A DNA stretch of 35,383 nt from Verrucomicrobiota bacterium (GCA_030834165.1 JAURFU010000019.1:1-35383), one strand, 5' to 3'; positions 23,049 through 32,699 are shown, numbered from the stretch's first letter. The notes: generated by a model not told the origin, from the sequence alone. Program-made: numbers and translations.

Positions 23049-23864
23049 ATGCCCGAGCTCGCCGAAGTCGAATATTTCCGCCGCCGCTGGGACGTCGGCC
23101 TAGGCCGCAAGGTTTCGGCGGTTCATCTGAATGCCAAGGCGCGCATCGGCCGCGGGGTCGCCCCGGCGACGCTGACCAAGGCCCTGGCGGGAGCGAAGCT
23201 CGTCGAGTCCTTCGCCGCGGCGAAGCAGATGGCCTTTCGCTTCTCCGGCGGCTCCTGGCTCGGCGTGCACCTCGGCATGACGGGTCGGCTCGAAGCGGGC
23301 GACGCGGACCGCGAGCCGACGCCCTACGACCATTTCAAGCTGCTGATGACCGGCGGCAAGGAGCTGGTCTTCGTCGATCCCCGGCAGTTCGGCCGCGTGC
23401 AGTTCTGGCAAGGTGAGGGCGTGCCGCCGTGGTGGGAAAAGATTCCGCCCGCGATCCTCTCGCCGGAGTTCACCGTCGGCGTCGTCGAGGTGTTCCTCCG
23501 TCGTCGCGCGCGCACGGCGATCAAGCCGGTGCTGCTCATGCAGGAACGCTTCCCCGGCATCGGCAACTGGATGGCCGACGAGGTGCTCTGGCGCGCGGGC
23601 TTCCATCCGCAGGCCAAGGCCGGATCGTTCGGACCGAAATCCGTCCGCAAACTCCACGCGACCTTGCGCGAGGTCTGCGCCGAGGCGATGGACGTCATCG
23701 GCAAGGATTGGTCCGATCCGCCCGACACCTGGCTCTTCAACCACCGCTGGAAGGACGGCGGCCGTTGCCCGCGTTCGAAGAAGCCGCTCGTCCGCGAGGA
23801 CGTGGGCGGACGCACCACTTGCTGGTCGCCCGAGCGGCAGGTGCTCGGCGCCGAACGCCGTTGA
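23049..23864 (+). CDS. Formamidopyrimidine-DNA glycosylase (MutM/Fpg-like), degenerate zinc finger
   Basis: A 271-residue base-excision repair glycosylase and AP lyase for oxidised purines such as 8-oxoguanine. The N-terminus MPELAEVE supplies the catalytic Pro2 and Glu3. A beta-hairpin lysine is likely Lys59, HLGMTGRLE is present at 74-82, and the helix-two-turn-helix reads FPGIGNWMADEVLWRAGFHP at 168-187. The C-terminal zinc finger is altered: of the four cysteines expected as C-x2-C...C-x2-C, only Cys240 and Cys258 remain, with Ser243 and Pro261 in the other places. His232 could supply a third ligand. It could instead be a Nei-like enzyme with other substrates. rsmD begins 30 nt downstream. 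Confidence 0.87.
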   Translation: MPELAEVEYFRRRWDVGLGRKVSAVHLNAKARIGRGVAPATLTKALAGAKLVESFAAAKQMAFRFSGGSWLGVHLGMTGRLEAGDADREPTPYDHFKLLMTGGKELVFVDPRQFGRVQFWQGEGVPPWWEKIPPAILSPEFTVGVVEVFLRRRARTAIKPVLLMQERFPGIGNWMADEVLWRAGFHPQAKAGSFGPKSVRKLHATLREVCAEAMDVIGKDWSDPPDTWLFNHRWKDGGRCPRSKKPLVREDVGGRTTCWSPERQVLGAERR

Positions 23865-23894
23865 CCTTCCGCGTGCCCGCGCGAACTTGGTGAC

Positions 23895-24461
23895 ATGCGC
23901 GTCACCGGCGGCATCGCTCGAGGCATCCCGCTCCGCGTCCCCACGCAGGGCGGCGTACGTCCGGCCACGGATTACATCCGCGAAGCGGTCTTCAACTCGC
24001 TCGCGGCGTTCGTCCCCGGCACGGCGGTGCTCGACCTCTTCGCTGGCACCGGCGCCTACGGACTCGAGTCGCTCAGCCGCGGCGCCCTCCGCGCGACGTG
24101 CGTCGACCAGCGCATCGGTGCGGAGCTCACCGCCAACGCGGCCGCGGTCGCGAAGTCGATGGGCCTCGCGGAACTGCCTTTCACCAAGATCACCGGCGAC
24201 GCGACCAAGCCCGGCGTGGCCGCCGGCCGCTTTGACCTCGTGTTCGCCGATCCGCCCTGGGAACTCTGGCAGACGAAGGGCGCGGAGATCGCCGCGACCG
24301 CCGTCAGCTACGCCGAAGAAGGCGCACACGTGCGCGTGATCCTTGAAGCGCCCGGCGGCTACGAAGTCCCGGTGCCCGAAGGTTGGAAGCTGCGTAAGGT
24401 GATCGGCAAAGGCAAAGGCCAGCCCGCCGCGTCCGTGCTCGTCCGTAAGGCTTCGGAGTAA
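23895..24461 (+). CDS. rsmD: 16S rRNA (guanine-966-N2)-methyltransferase
   Basis: A 188-residue RsmD-family enzyme. MRVTGGIARG at the start, the RPATDYIREAVFNSL segment, the SAM-binding motif DLFAGTGAYGLESLSRGA (47-64) and the catalytic DPPW (119-122) match the family, where DPPY is more common. It methylates the exocyclic amine of a guanine in the small-subunit rRNA. It follows the MutM-like gene by 30 nt. Its stop TAA at 24459-24461 directly abuts the stop of the convergent rsmE gene, with no spacer. Confidence 0.92.
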   Translation: MRVTGGIARGIPLRVPTQGGVRPATDYIREAVFNSLAAFVPGTAVLDLFAGTGAYGLESLSRGALRATCVDQRIGAELTANAAAVAKSMGLAELPFTKITGDATKPGVAAGRFDLVFADPPWELWQTKGAEIAATAVSYAEEGAHVRVILEAPGGYEVPVPEGWKLRKVIGKGKGQPAASVLVRKASE

Positions 24462-25196
24462 TCAGTCGCCGACCGGTCGGTGCTTCGCCCAGGCGCGCAG
24501 CTGCGCGAGCATGAGCGCGCCGCCGACCAGCGCGGCGGCCTCGACGCGCAGGATGCGGTCGCCGAGATGCGCGAAGCCGAAGCCGGCGGCACGGAGCGTC
24601 GCGCGTTCCGTTTCCGCGAAGCCGCGCTCCGGTCCGATCGCCAGCACCGCCGCTTTGGCCGAGGTGGAAAGTTCCGGCGCGCCGGCGGCCTCGTAAGGAT
24701 CGAGCGCGAGTTTCCACGCATTCGCATCGAGGCCGACGAGCGCTTCGGCGAGCGAACCGACGCGCGTCACTTCCGGTACGAGCGTCGAGCAGGCCTGTTC
24801 GGCGCCTTTGAGGACATGCTCGCGCCACTCGCCGTCTTTCCAGAGCGAGCTCGTGAGGTAGCCCGGGTCGCCTTTCGCCGACTCGAAGAAGATGATGCGC
24901 GCCGCGCCGAGGCTCGCGAGGTCGTGCAGGACTTTCTTCGCGGTCTGCGGACGCGGGAGTCCGACGAGCACCGTGAGGGGCAGGCGAGCCTGCGGAGTTT
25001 TTTCCCAGGCGACCAAGAACGTGAGCTGCGGCGCGAGTGCGGTGATCGTCGCGATGCCGCGCATACCGTTCTCGATGCCGACGTGAAACGAACCGCCGAC
25101 GGCGAGCCCGACCATCTCGCGCAGGTGGTGAGCGCGCGCGTCGTCGGAGGGGAGTCCGGTCGCCGCTTCTTCGGGGGTTATCAGCACCAAGTTCAC
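24462..25196 (-). CDS. rsmE: 16S rRNA (uracil-1498-N3)-methyltransferase
   Basis: A 244-residue SPOUT-class methyltransferase. The N-terminal PUA-like domain contains DDARAHHLREMVGLAVG. The C-terminal knot shows AIGPERGFAETE and LGDRILRVEAAAL, the diagnostic RsmE motifs that bind SAM. Length is typical. It faces rsmD, so two rRNA methyltransferase genes lie tail to tail, both acting on 16S rRNA. Upstream, 88 nt separate its start from the pdxH start on the other strand. Confidence 0.93.
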   Translation of the reverse strand: MNLVLITPEEAATGLPSDDARAHHLREMVGLAVGGSFHVGIENGMRGIATITALAPQLTFLVAWEKTPQARLPLTVLVGLPRPQTAKKVLHDLASLGAARIIFFESAKGDPGYLTSSLWKDGEWREHVLKGAEQACSTLVPEVTRVGSLAEALVGLDANAWKLALDPYEAAGAPELSTSAKAAVLAIGPERGFAETERATLRAAGFGFAHLGDRILRVEAAALVGGALMLAQLRAWAKHRPVGD

Positions 25197-25284
25197 GGCT
25201 GCTAAAGTGAGCCGGCGACCTCGACTGGCGAGAGGGAAGGGCGCTAACGCTTGCGCGCGACGACGACCCTTTCATGATGGGGCC

Positions 25285-25920
25285 ATGGACCTTTCGGACT
25301 TCCGTAAAGAGTACGCCGCGCACGGCATCGACCGCCACGAGCTGCTCGAGTCGCCGCTGGCCCAGTTCAAGGTCTGGTTCGAACAGGCCAAGACCGCCGG
25401 CGTCATCGAACCGAATGCCATGGTCCTTTCGACCCTGGGGCTGGAAGGCTTCCCATCCTCCCGGACCGTCTTGCTCAAGGCCGCCGATGAGCGCGGCTTC
25501 TCTTTCTTTACTAACTACGATAGCAAGAAGGGGGCGGAGATCGACGCCAACCCCCGGGTCACCCTGCTTTTCCCGTGGTTTTCTCTGGAGCGACAGATTC
25601 ACATAACTGGCTCATTGATAAGGACTTCCGAAGAAGAGTCGGTGGCCTATTTCGCCCGTCGCCCCTATGGCAGTCAGCTGGGGGCCTTGGCCTCGGATCA
25701 GAGCGACGTCATCGCCGACCGAGGTGTCCTGGAAGCGCGCCTGGCTGCCCTTAAGTCCAAGCACCCCGAAGGGCAGGTTCCCAAGCCCCCGCACTGGGGA
25801 GGGTACCGGCTGATTCCGATCAGTTTCGAATTCTGGCAGGGCCGGACCAATCGCCTCCACGATCGGTTCCATTACACCCTTAACAAAGGGGTTTGGGAGA
25901 TTGTCCGCCTGTCGCCTTAA
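25285..25920 (+). CDS. pdxH: Pyridoxamine/pyridoxine 5'-phosphate oxidase
   Basis: A 211-residue FMN-dependent oxidase forming pyridoxal 5'-phosphate. SSRTVLLKAADERGFSFFTN, YDSKKG, RQIHITG, FARRPYGSQLGA and the C-terminal GGYRLIPISFEFWQGRTNRLHDR follow the family pattern in order, including the FMN- and PLP-contacting residues. The ATG at 25285 is chosen because MDLSDFRKEY is the family N-terminus; the frame stays open to 25207 but that part is unlike PdxH. A purine tract GATGGGG lies just before the start. GC content at third positions drops in the last third of the gene compared with its neighbours. Confidence 0.95.
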   Translation: MDLSDFRKEYAAHGIDRHELLESPLAQFKVWFEQAKTAGVIEPNAMVLSTLGLEGFPSSRTVLLKAADERGFSFFTNYDSKKGAEIDANPRVTLLFPWFSLERQIHITGSLIRTSEEESVAYFARRPYGSQLGALASDQSDVIADRGVLEARLAALKSKHPEGQVPKPPHWGGYRLIPISFEFWQGRTNRLHDRFHYTLNKGVWEIVRLSP

Positions 25921-26041
25921 GGGGGGCTAAGGATTAGTTAGCCTAATAGGGGGGCCCATGGACCCTTACTCTGGGTAAAGGGGTGCTCGCAGGGTTGACC
26001 ATCCTGCTGGGAATCATTCACCAATCCTTTCCCGCGTCTAA
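25921..26041 (+). promoter_or_regulatory. Leader region of the ATP synthase operon, with two small hairpins
   Basis: 121 nt lie between pdxH and atpB. GGCTAA at 25925-25930 pairs with TTAGCC at 25938-25943 (7-nt loop). CCCTTAC at 25963-25969 pairs with GTAA-A-GGG at 25975-25982, leaving one bulge. Either could end pdxH transcription, though no T-run follows. A TTGACC at 25995-26000 could be a -35 element, but no good -10 is at the right distance. The operon promoter must be here or further upstream; I cannot fix it. Confidence 0.35.
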
Positions 26042-26887
26042 ATGCGCCCTCTTTTCCTCCTCAGTCTCTTAGCCCCGGCCTTCGTTCTCGCGAGCGAAGA
26101 AGGCGTCAATCCGAAGGCGACCGACCTCTTCCAAATCGGCGGCATCCCTGTCTCCAACTCGATCCTGACCACGTGGATCCTCGCGGCCGTCATCATCATC
26201 GCCATCCGCGTCCTCGTCGGCACCCCGAAGATCGTTCCGAGCAAGGGTCAGGCCCTCGTCGAAAACATGGCTTCCGGCCTGCGTGACGCGCTCGAGCCGA
26301 TCGTCGGCAAGAGCATGATCGGCAAGGTGTTTCCGACCCTCTGCGGCTTCTTCGTCTTCATCCTGCTGATGAACTGGAGCGGCCTGCTGCCCGGAGTCGG
26401 CACCATCAAGTTCAACGCCGACGGACACTGGCTCGACGCGATCCGTCCGGCGACCTCCGACCTCAACACCACCCTCGCGCTGTCGATCATCTCGTTCGTC
26501 GCCTGGACCTATTTCGTGCTGCGTTACGCTGGCTTCAAGGTGCTGATCTTCGACCTCTTCGGCAACAAAGCCGACAAGAAGGAGCTCAGCTTCCCGATGT
26601 GGATCATGCTGAGCTTCATCTTCCTCGGCGTCGGCGGCATCGAAGTCGTCTCCATCGCCTTCCGCCTCATCTCCCTGTCGTTCCGTCTCTACGGCAACGT
26701 CTTCGGCGGGGAGAACCTGATCCACGCGCTCGGCGGCATCGCCCCGTACGTCGTGCCCGCGGTCGCCGGCCTCCTCGAAGTCCTCGTCGGCCTGATCCAG
26801 GCCTTCGTCTTCACCCTGCTTTCCGCCGTCTACATCGGCCTCATCTGCAACCACGAAGGCGGCCACGACGAGGAGCACGCCCACTGA
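26042..26887 (+). CDS. atpB: F0F1 ATP synthase subunit a
   Basis: A 281-residue membrane subunit forming the proton half-channels against the c-ring. After a probable signal-like first helix (LFLLSLLAPAFVLA), several helices follow. The key segment SFRLYGNVFGGE carries the essential arginine (E. coli Arg210 equivalent). The last helix region LVGLIQAFVFTLLSAVYIGL is typical. The C-terminus is His/Glu-rich (HEGGHDEEHAH). First gene of the operon; no atpI-like gene precedes it. No Shine-Dalgarno is visible (GTCTAA before the ATG). Confidence 0.96.
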   Translation: MRPLFLLSLLAPAFVLASEEGVNPKATDLFQIGGIPVSNSILTTWILAAVIIIAIRVLVGTPKIVPSKGQALVENMASGLRDALEPIVGKSMIGKVFPTLCGFFVFILLMNWSGLLPGVGTIKFNADGHWLDAIRPATSDLNTTLALSIISFVAWTYFVLRYAGFKVLIFDLFGNKADKKELSFPMWIMLSFIFLGVGGIEVVSIAFRLISLSFRLYGNVFGGENLIHALGGIAPYVVPAVAGLLEVLVGLIQAFVFTLLSAVYIGLICNHEGGHDEEHAH

Positions 26888-26914
26888 CCTTTCCGCTTTC
26901 GAGGCGCGCGACAT

Positions 26915-26931
26915 GCCGGGAATCCCCCGGC
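26915..26931 (+). promoter_or_regulatory. Hairpin in the atpB-atpE gap
   Basis: GCCGGG at 26915-26920 pairs with CCCGGC at 26926-26931 around the 5-nt loop AATCC. It is a compact GC-only stem with no T-run after it, so it is unlikely to be a terminator. It lies about 35 nt before the atpE start and could protect the 5' side of an atpE transcript or mark a processing site. Confidence 0.45.
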
Positions 26932-26965
26932 GGCGAGCCAAGGAAAAACCAAAAAACAAAACAAC

Positions 26966-27169
26966 ATGATCATCGCTGAAATCACTGGTTCCCTCCCTGC
27001 CGCCGCCGGCTGTCTCGCCGCCGCCATCGGCGTGGGTCTCGTCGGCGCCAAGGCCGTCGAATCCGTGGGTCGCAATCCGGATGCTTCCGGCAAGATCCTC
27101 GTCCAGTCCATCCTGGGCATGGCTCTCGCCGAAGCCGTCGCGTTCTACGCGATCTTCCTCGCGAAGTAA
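26966..27169 (+). CDS. atpE: F0F1 ATP synthase subunit c
   Basis: A 67-residue two-helix proteolipid of the rotor ring. Helix 1 is glycine-rich (AAAIGVGLVGAKAVES), the polar loop reads GRNPDAS, and helix 2 carries the ion-binding Glu56 in LAEAVAFYAIF. The residues usually linked to sodium specificity (a Gln in helix 1 and a Ser after the Glu) are not evident, so proton coupling is inferred. It is at the short end for the family. The leader is A-rich (about 26941-26965, with several AAA and AAAA runs) and lacks a close Shine-Dalgarno; AAGGA lies about 25 nt upstream. Hairpins flank the gene on both sides. Confidence 0.96.
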   Translation: MIIAEITGSLPAAAGCLAAAIGVGLVGAKAVESVGRNPDASGKILVQSILGMALAEAVAFYAIFLAK

Positions 27170-27177
27170 CCGGTCAC

Positions 27178-27206
27178 GTGGCGAGGCCCCGCATGGGGCC
27201 CGCCAC
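27178..27206 (+). terminator. Strong hairpin after atpE (partial terminator or mRNA stabiliser)
   Basis: GTGGCG (27178-27183) and GGCCCC (27185-27190) pair with GGGGCC (27195-27200) and CGCCAC (27201-27206), giving a 12-bp stem with one bulged A at 27184 and the tetraloop GCAT. The pyrimidine run TTCTCTTT follows. It starts 9 nt after the atpE stop and ends 45 nt before atpF. Because subunit c is needed in about 8-15 copies per complex, a hairpin here could raise atpE message relative to the downstream genes by attenuation or by blocking 3' decay. The stem is seen directly; its role is inference. Confidence 0.6.
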
Positions 27207-27250
27207 TTCTCTTTCCCCGCGCCGATCATTTCCACTCTCCTCGTCCATCC

Positions 27251-27847
27251 ATGACCTTCCTCTCCGTCCTCCTCGCCGCCGAACCTGCGCACCAAGCCGC
27301 CAAGGCCGCCGCCCCTGGCGCCGAAGCCCACGGCCCGCTCGCCGACATCGTCCACCTCTTCGGCTCCTTCGGCGTCGATAAGGCCCACCTGATCGTCCAG
27401 GTCGTCAACTTCGCGATCCTCGCCTTCGTCCTCTACAAGTTCGCCATCAAGCCCGCCCTCGGCCAGCTCGAGGAGCGTATCCGCCAGGCCGAGCAGCTCC
27501 AGAAGGACCGCTCCGCCGCCGAAGCCCAGCTCGCTTCCGCCCAGAAGACCGCCGAAGCCCAGCTCGTCGCCGCTTCCGACCAGGCCGCCAAGATCCTCGC
27601 CGATGCGCGCAATTCCGCCAAGGCCGCCGTCGAAGCCGCCCGCGCCGAAGCCCAGGCCGCCCAGACCGAAGTCATCGCCAAGGCCAAGGCCGCCATCGAA
27701 GCCGACCGCGTCAAGATGATGAACGAAGTCCGCGGCGAAGTCTCCCGCCTCGTGGTCGAGACCGCCGCCAAGGTGCTCGAGCAGAACCTCGACGACGCCC
27801 AGCGCGGCCGCCTCAACGAGGCCGCCGTCAAGCAGCTCGCCCGCTAA
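27251..27847 (+). CDS. atpF: F0F1 ATP synthase subunit b
   Basis: A 198-residue peripheral-stalk subunit. An N-terminal segment of about 45 residues precedes the single membrane helix ([20 protein letters not shown], about 47-66). A long Ala/Glu/Lys-rich coiled coil runs to the C-terminus. The helix-junction wording [13 protein letters not shown]...[11 protein letters not shown] is typical. The N-terminus before the membrane helix is longer than in E. coli b and could be a cleaved signal. Only one b gene is present, so the stalk is probably a homodimer. The repeated GCC/GCCCAG codons reflect composition, not a DNA repeat. Confidence 0.95.
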   Translation: MTFLSVLLAAEPAHQAAKAAAPGAEAHGPLADIVHLFGSFGVDKAHLIVQVVNFAILAFVLYKFAIKPALGQLEERIRQAEQLQKDRSAAEAQLASAQKTAEAQLVAASDQAAKILADARNSAKAAVEAARAEAQAAQTEVIAKAKAAIEADRVKMMNEVRGEVSRLVVETAAKVLEQNLDDAQRGRLNEAAVKQLAR

Positions 27848-27862
27848 GCCGCCTCTTTCCCG

Positions 27863-28258
27863 ATGTCCGCCGCCTCCGTCCGAGCCGAAGCCAAGCGCCT
27901 GCTCGCCCTCTCCCTCGAGGGCGGGGCGGTCTCGTCCGACCGCGTGGGCGCCGTGCTCGCCGCGCTCGCGAAGTCGCGTCCGGCCCACCAGCTCCGCCCT
28001 TTGCTCCGCGCCTATCTCGCGAACATCCGTCGCGAACTCGCCCGCGGCGAGGCCCGCATCGAGCACGCCGGGCCGCTCTCCGCGTCCGACGCCGACGCGA
28101 TCGCCGCGCACTTCACCAAGCTCCTCGGCCGCCCCGTCCGCCCGGTCGCCCGTCGCAACGACGCGCTCCTCGCCGGCTTCCGCGTCCGCGTGGGCGACGA
28201 CGTCACCGACGTCTCGGCCTCCCTCCGCCTGGCCAACCTCGCCAAGTCCCTTTCCTGA
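27863..28258 (+). CDS. atpH: F0F1 ATP synthase subunit delta, short form
   Basis: A 131-residue subunit linking the b-stalk to the top of F1. The C-terminal pattern NDALLAGFRVRVGDDVTDVSASLRLANL matches the end of AtpH (compare a typical GGxxIxxGDxVxDGSVxxxLxxL). It is about 45 residues shorter than the usual 175-180, with the shortfall in the N-terminal helical domain that normally binds the alpha-subunit N-termini. I see no upstream in-frame start that would restore it, because atpF ends 15 nt before. Position between atpF and atpA confirms the identity. Confidence 0.88.
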   Translation: MSAASVRAEAKRLLALSLEGGAVSSDRVGAVLAALAKSRPAHQLRPLLRAYLANIRRELARGEARIEHAGPLSASDADAIAAHFTKLLGRPVRPVARRNDALLAGFRVRVGDDVTDVSASLRLANLAKSLS

Positions 28259-28295
28259 ACTCCTCCCCCAACCTTAACCCGATTTACTAAACACA

Positions 28296-29822
28296 ATGAG
28301 CAACGCGATCGACCAGATCCAGAAAGCCATCGCCGGCCTTGATACCCGCGCCGGCAAATCCAACGTCGGCACCATCGTCTCCCTCGCGGACGGCGTGGCC
28401 TCCATCGACGGCCTCTCGGGCGTCATGATGAACGAGATGATCGAGCTTCCGGGCGGCCTCCAGGGCGTCGCCCTCAACCTCGCCGAAGACACCGTCGGCT
28501 GCGTCGTCATGGGCGACATCTCCAGCCTCAAGGAAGGCATGGAAGCCAAGACCACCGGCCGCCTCCTCTCCATCCCCGTCGGCAAGGGCCTCCTCGGCCG
28601 CGTCGTCGACGCCCTCGGCAACCCGCTCGACGGCAAGGGCCCCATCGCTTCCAGCGAACGCTACCCGGTCGAGAAGATCGCCCCGGGCATCATCCCCCGC
28701 AAGTCCGTCGACCAGCCGATGCAGACCGGCATCATGGCCATCGACGCCATGATCCCGATCGGCCGCGGCCAGCGCGAGCTCATCATCGGTGACCGCGCCA
28801 CGGGCAAGACCACCATCGCGATCGACACGATCATCAATCAGGCCAACGCCAACCGCGTCGGTCTCGCCTCCGGCGACGCCAACTTCCGCCCGGTCTACTC
28901 CATCTACGTCGCCATCGGCACGAAGAACTCCTCCATCGCCCGCACGATCGGCACCCTCGAGAAGGCCGGCGCGATGGAATTCACCGTCGTCGTCGCCGCC
29001 TCCGCCGCCGACAACGCCGCCAACCAGGTCTTCGCGCCTTTCTCCGGCACCGCCATCGGCGAGTGGTTCATGGAAAACGGCCAGGACGCGCTCATCGTCT
29101 ACGATGACCTTTCCAAGCACGCCGCCGCCTACCGCCAGATCTCGCTCATCCTGAAGCGCCCGTCCGGCCGCGAAGCCTACCCGGGCGACGTGTTCTACCT
29201 CCACTCCCGCCTCCTCGAGCGCTCCGCGCGTCTCGCCGGCAAGGGCTCGCTCACCGCGCTGCCGATCATCGAGACGCAGGCCGGCGACGTGTCCGCGTAC
29301 ATCCCGACCAACGTGATCTCGATCACCGACGGCCAGGTGTTCCTCCAGACCGACCTCTTCAACCAGGGCATCCGTCCCGCCGTCTCCGTGGGTCTCTCCG
29401 TCTCGCGCGTCGGTTCCGCCGCGCAGATCAAGGCCTTCAAGCAGGTCGCCGGCAAGGTGAAGGGCGAGCTCGCCAACTACCGCGAACTCGCGGCGTTCGC
29501 GCAGTTCGGCTCCGACCTCGACGAGAAGACCAAGGCGATCCTCGACAAGGGCGACCGCTTCGTCGAACTCTTCAAGCAGCCCCCGACCGCCCCGAAGTCC
29601 GCCGACATCCAGTGCGGCATCATCTGGGCGATGCAGAACGGTTTCTTCAACGACATGCCGGTGAAGTCCGTCCAGGCCGCCGCCGCTTCCCTCCAGACCC
29701 ATCTCGAGACCGCCAAGCCGGGCATCCTCACGAAGATCCGCCTCGGCAACAAGATCGAGAAGGACGGCGAAGCCGAGCTGAAGTCCGCCTGCGAAACCTG
29801 GCGCCGCAGCTTCAAGGCCTGA
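28296..29822 (+). CDS. atpA: F0F1 ATP synthase subunit alpha
   Basis: A 508-residue subunit with the non-catalytic nucleotide site. Walker A reads GDRATGKT, followed by [16 protein letters not shown] and the ERSARL region; [23 protein letters not shown] precedes the P-loop. Relative to E. coli there is an insertion of about a dozen residues after the Walker A helix ([20 protein letters not shown]). Mitochondrial and alphaproteobacterial alphas also carry an insertion there. The leader ends in TTTACTAAACACA before the ATG, A-rich with no Shine-Dalgarno. Confidence 0.98.
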   Translation: MSNAIDQIQKAIAGLDTRAGKSNVGTIVSLADGVASIDGLSGVMMNEMIELPGGLQGVALNLAEDTVGCVVMGDISSLKEGMEAKTTGRLLSIPVGKGLLGRVVDALGNPLDGKGPIASSERYPVEKIAPGIIPRKSVDQPMQTGIMAIDAMIPIGRGQRELIIGDRATGKTTIAIDTIINQANANRVGLASGDANFRPVYSIYVAIGTKNSSIARTIGTLEKAGAMEFTVVVAASAADNAANQVFAPFSGTAIGEWFMENGQDALIVYDDLSKHAAAYRQISLILKRPSGREAYPGDVFYLHSRLLERSARLAGKGSLTALPIIETQAGDVSAYIPTNVISITDGQVFLQTDLFNQGIRPAVSVGLSVSRVGSAAQIKAFKQVAGKVKGELANYRELAAFAQFGSDLDEKTKAILDKGDRFVELFKQPPTAPKSADIQCGIIWAMQNGFFNDMPVKSVQAAAASLQTHLETAKPGILTKIRLGNKIEKDGEAELKSACETWRRSFKA

Positions 29823-29864
29823 GCCGCGCCGCCTTCCCCTTCTTCTTAAACTCCGCCACGCCAC

Positions 29865-30743
29865 ATGCCCAAGGGACTCCGCGAGATCCGTAACCGAATC
29901 AAATCGGTCAAGAGCACCGGCCAGATCACCCGGGCCATGCAGCTCGTGGCGTCGTCGAAGATGAAGCGCGCGCAGGATTCCGCCCGCGCGGGCCGCGCCT
30001 ACGCCGAGCTCCTCGGCGAGATCCTCGACACCGCGCAGGCCAAGGTCGGCGACTTCTCCCACCCGCTGCTCACCAAGCGCGACGTCAAGGTCCGCGGCAT
30101 CCTCTTCGTCACGCCCGACAAGGGCATGGCCGGCGCGCTCAACGGCAACCTGATCCGCCTCGCCGCCGAACAGAAGGACGCCGTCTTCGTGTGCATCGGC
30201 CGCAAGGGCGCCCAGGCGCTCGCGCGCTCGGGCCGCAAGGTCCTCGCCGATTTCCCCGTCACCGACCGCGCAGGCTTCAACGAAGTCCGCCCGGCCGCCG
30301 AGTATCTCCTCAAGGCCTTCACCGAAGGCACGGTCGACACCGTCGAGGTCCTCTTCGCCCACTTCAAGAACACGATGGTGCAGACCCCGCGCGTCCAGCA
30401 GCTCCTGCCGGCCGACACCTTGGTCAACCAGGCCCGCGAGTTCCGCGTGAAGCTCGGCCTCCCCGAGCCGAAGATCGAGGACGACGAACGCGACATGCTC
30501 TTCGAGCCTTCCGCCGCCGCGATCCTCAGCCAGCTGCCGGCCCTCTTCTTCAAGCAGGCCGTCCACCAGGCCGTCCTCGAGTCCAAGGCTTCCGAGTTCA
30601 GCGCGCGCATGGTCGCCATGAAGGCCGCCACCGACAATGCCAAGAAGATCGGCGCCGCCCTCTCCCTCGAATACAACAAGGCCCGTCAGGCCGCGATCAC
30701 CCAGGAAATCCTGGAGCTCACCGCCGGCGCCGCCGCCCAGTAA
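29865..30743 (+). CDS. atpG: F0F1 ATP synthase subunit gamma
   Basis: A 292-residue central rotor shaft. The N-terminal KGLREIRNRIKSVKSTGQIT and AMQLVASSKMKRAQ and the C-terminal SEFSARMVAMKAATDNAKKI followed by YNKARQAAITQEILEL are signatures of the two long helices that form the coiled coil in the alpha-beta ring. The middle holds the Rossmann-like domain (FVTPDKGMAGALNGNL). The length is normal. No Shine-Dalgarno precedes the ATG. Confidence 0.97.
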   Translation: MPKGLREIRNRIKSVKSTGQITRAMQLVASSKMKRAQDSARAGRAYAELLGEILDTAQAKVGDFSHPLLTKRDVKVRGILFVTPDKGMAGALNGNLIRLAAEQKDAVFVCIGRKGAQALARSGRKVLADFPVTDRAGFNEVRPAAEYLLKAFTEGTVDTVEVLFAHFKNTMVQTPRVQQLLPADTLVNQAREFRVKLGLPEPKIEDDERDMLFEPSAAAILSQLPALFFKQAVHQAVLESKASEFSARMVAMKAATDNAKKIGAALSLEYNKARQAAITQEILELTAGAAAQ

Positions 30744-32195
<1,452 letters not shown>

Positions 32196-32204
32196 TCCGA
32201 CCCG

Positions 32205-32636
32205 ATGTCCCTTAAGGTCGAAATCGTCACCCCTGACCGCCGCGCCTACGAAGGCACGGCGGATAAGGTGACCCTGCCCACCGCGTTGGGCAGCATCGGC
32301 ATCCTGCCCGGCCACCAGCCCATCACCGCCGTCATCGCCGCCGGCGAGGTCATCCTCACGGTCGAAGGCAAGGTTACGCGCCTCGCCATCGACCAGGGCT
32401 TCCTCCGCGTCGTCTCCGACAAGGTCTCGGTCGTCACCGAAGCCGCCATCGACGAAGCCAAGATCGACCTCAAGGCCGTCGAGAACGCCGAAGCCCGCGC
32501 CCGTCAGGCCGTCGAGGCCGCCCGCGGTCAGAAGGACGTCGACCCGGTCGAGGTCGCGAAGATGGAGCAGATCCTCCGCTTCGCCTTGGTGCAGCGTCTC
32601 GTCAAGGGCCGCACCTCGCAGGGCATGACGGAGTAA
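32205..32636 (+). CDS. atpC: F0F1 ATP synthase subunit epsilon
   Basis: A 143-residue subunit that couples gamma to the c-ring and can inhibit ATP hydrolysis. The N-terminal beta-sandwich reads LKVEIVTPDRRAYEG, LPTALGSIGILPGHQPI and LAIDQGFLRVVSDKVSVV in order, as in the family. The C-terminal helical part (AKIDLKAVENAEARARQA and onward) is present and complete. It closes the operon. Confidence 0.95.
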   Translation: MSLKVEIVTPDRRAYEGTADKVTLPTALGSIGILPGHQPITAVIAAGEVILTVEGKVTRLAIDQGFLRVVSDKVSVVTEAAIDEAKIDLKAVENAEARARQAVEAARGQKDVDPVEVAKMEQILRFALVQRLVKGRTSQGMTE

Positions 32637-32663
32637 CCTGCCGTTTTTCGGCCAAACACCGTC

Positions 32664-32699
32664 GCAAGCGGAACTTGCCCCACCTTCCACGGTGGGGCA
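32664..32699 (+). terminator. Two overlapping hairpins after the atp operon
   Basis: GCAAG at 32664-32668 pairs with CTTGC at 32674-32678. TGCCCCACC at 32676-32684 pairs perfectly with GGTGGGGCA at 32691-32699 around a 6-nt loop. The two stems share bases 32676-32678, so their full forms cannot coexist. No T-run follows the second stem, so a normal intrinsic terminator is doubtful. The second stem ends 10 nt before the proposed GTG start of the next gene, where it could affect translation. Confidence 0.4.

Noticed and set aside
27471-27720. Repetitive GCC/GCCCAG/GAAGCC sequence inside atpF as a possible DNA repeat.
   Set aside because: It reflects the Ala/Glu/Gln-rich coiled coil of subunit b with strong codon bias, not a tandem repeat unit.
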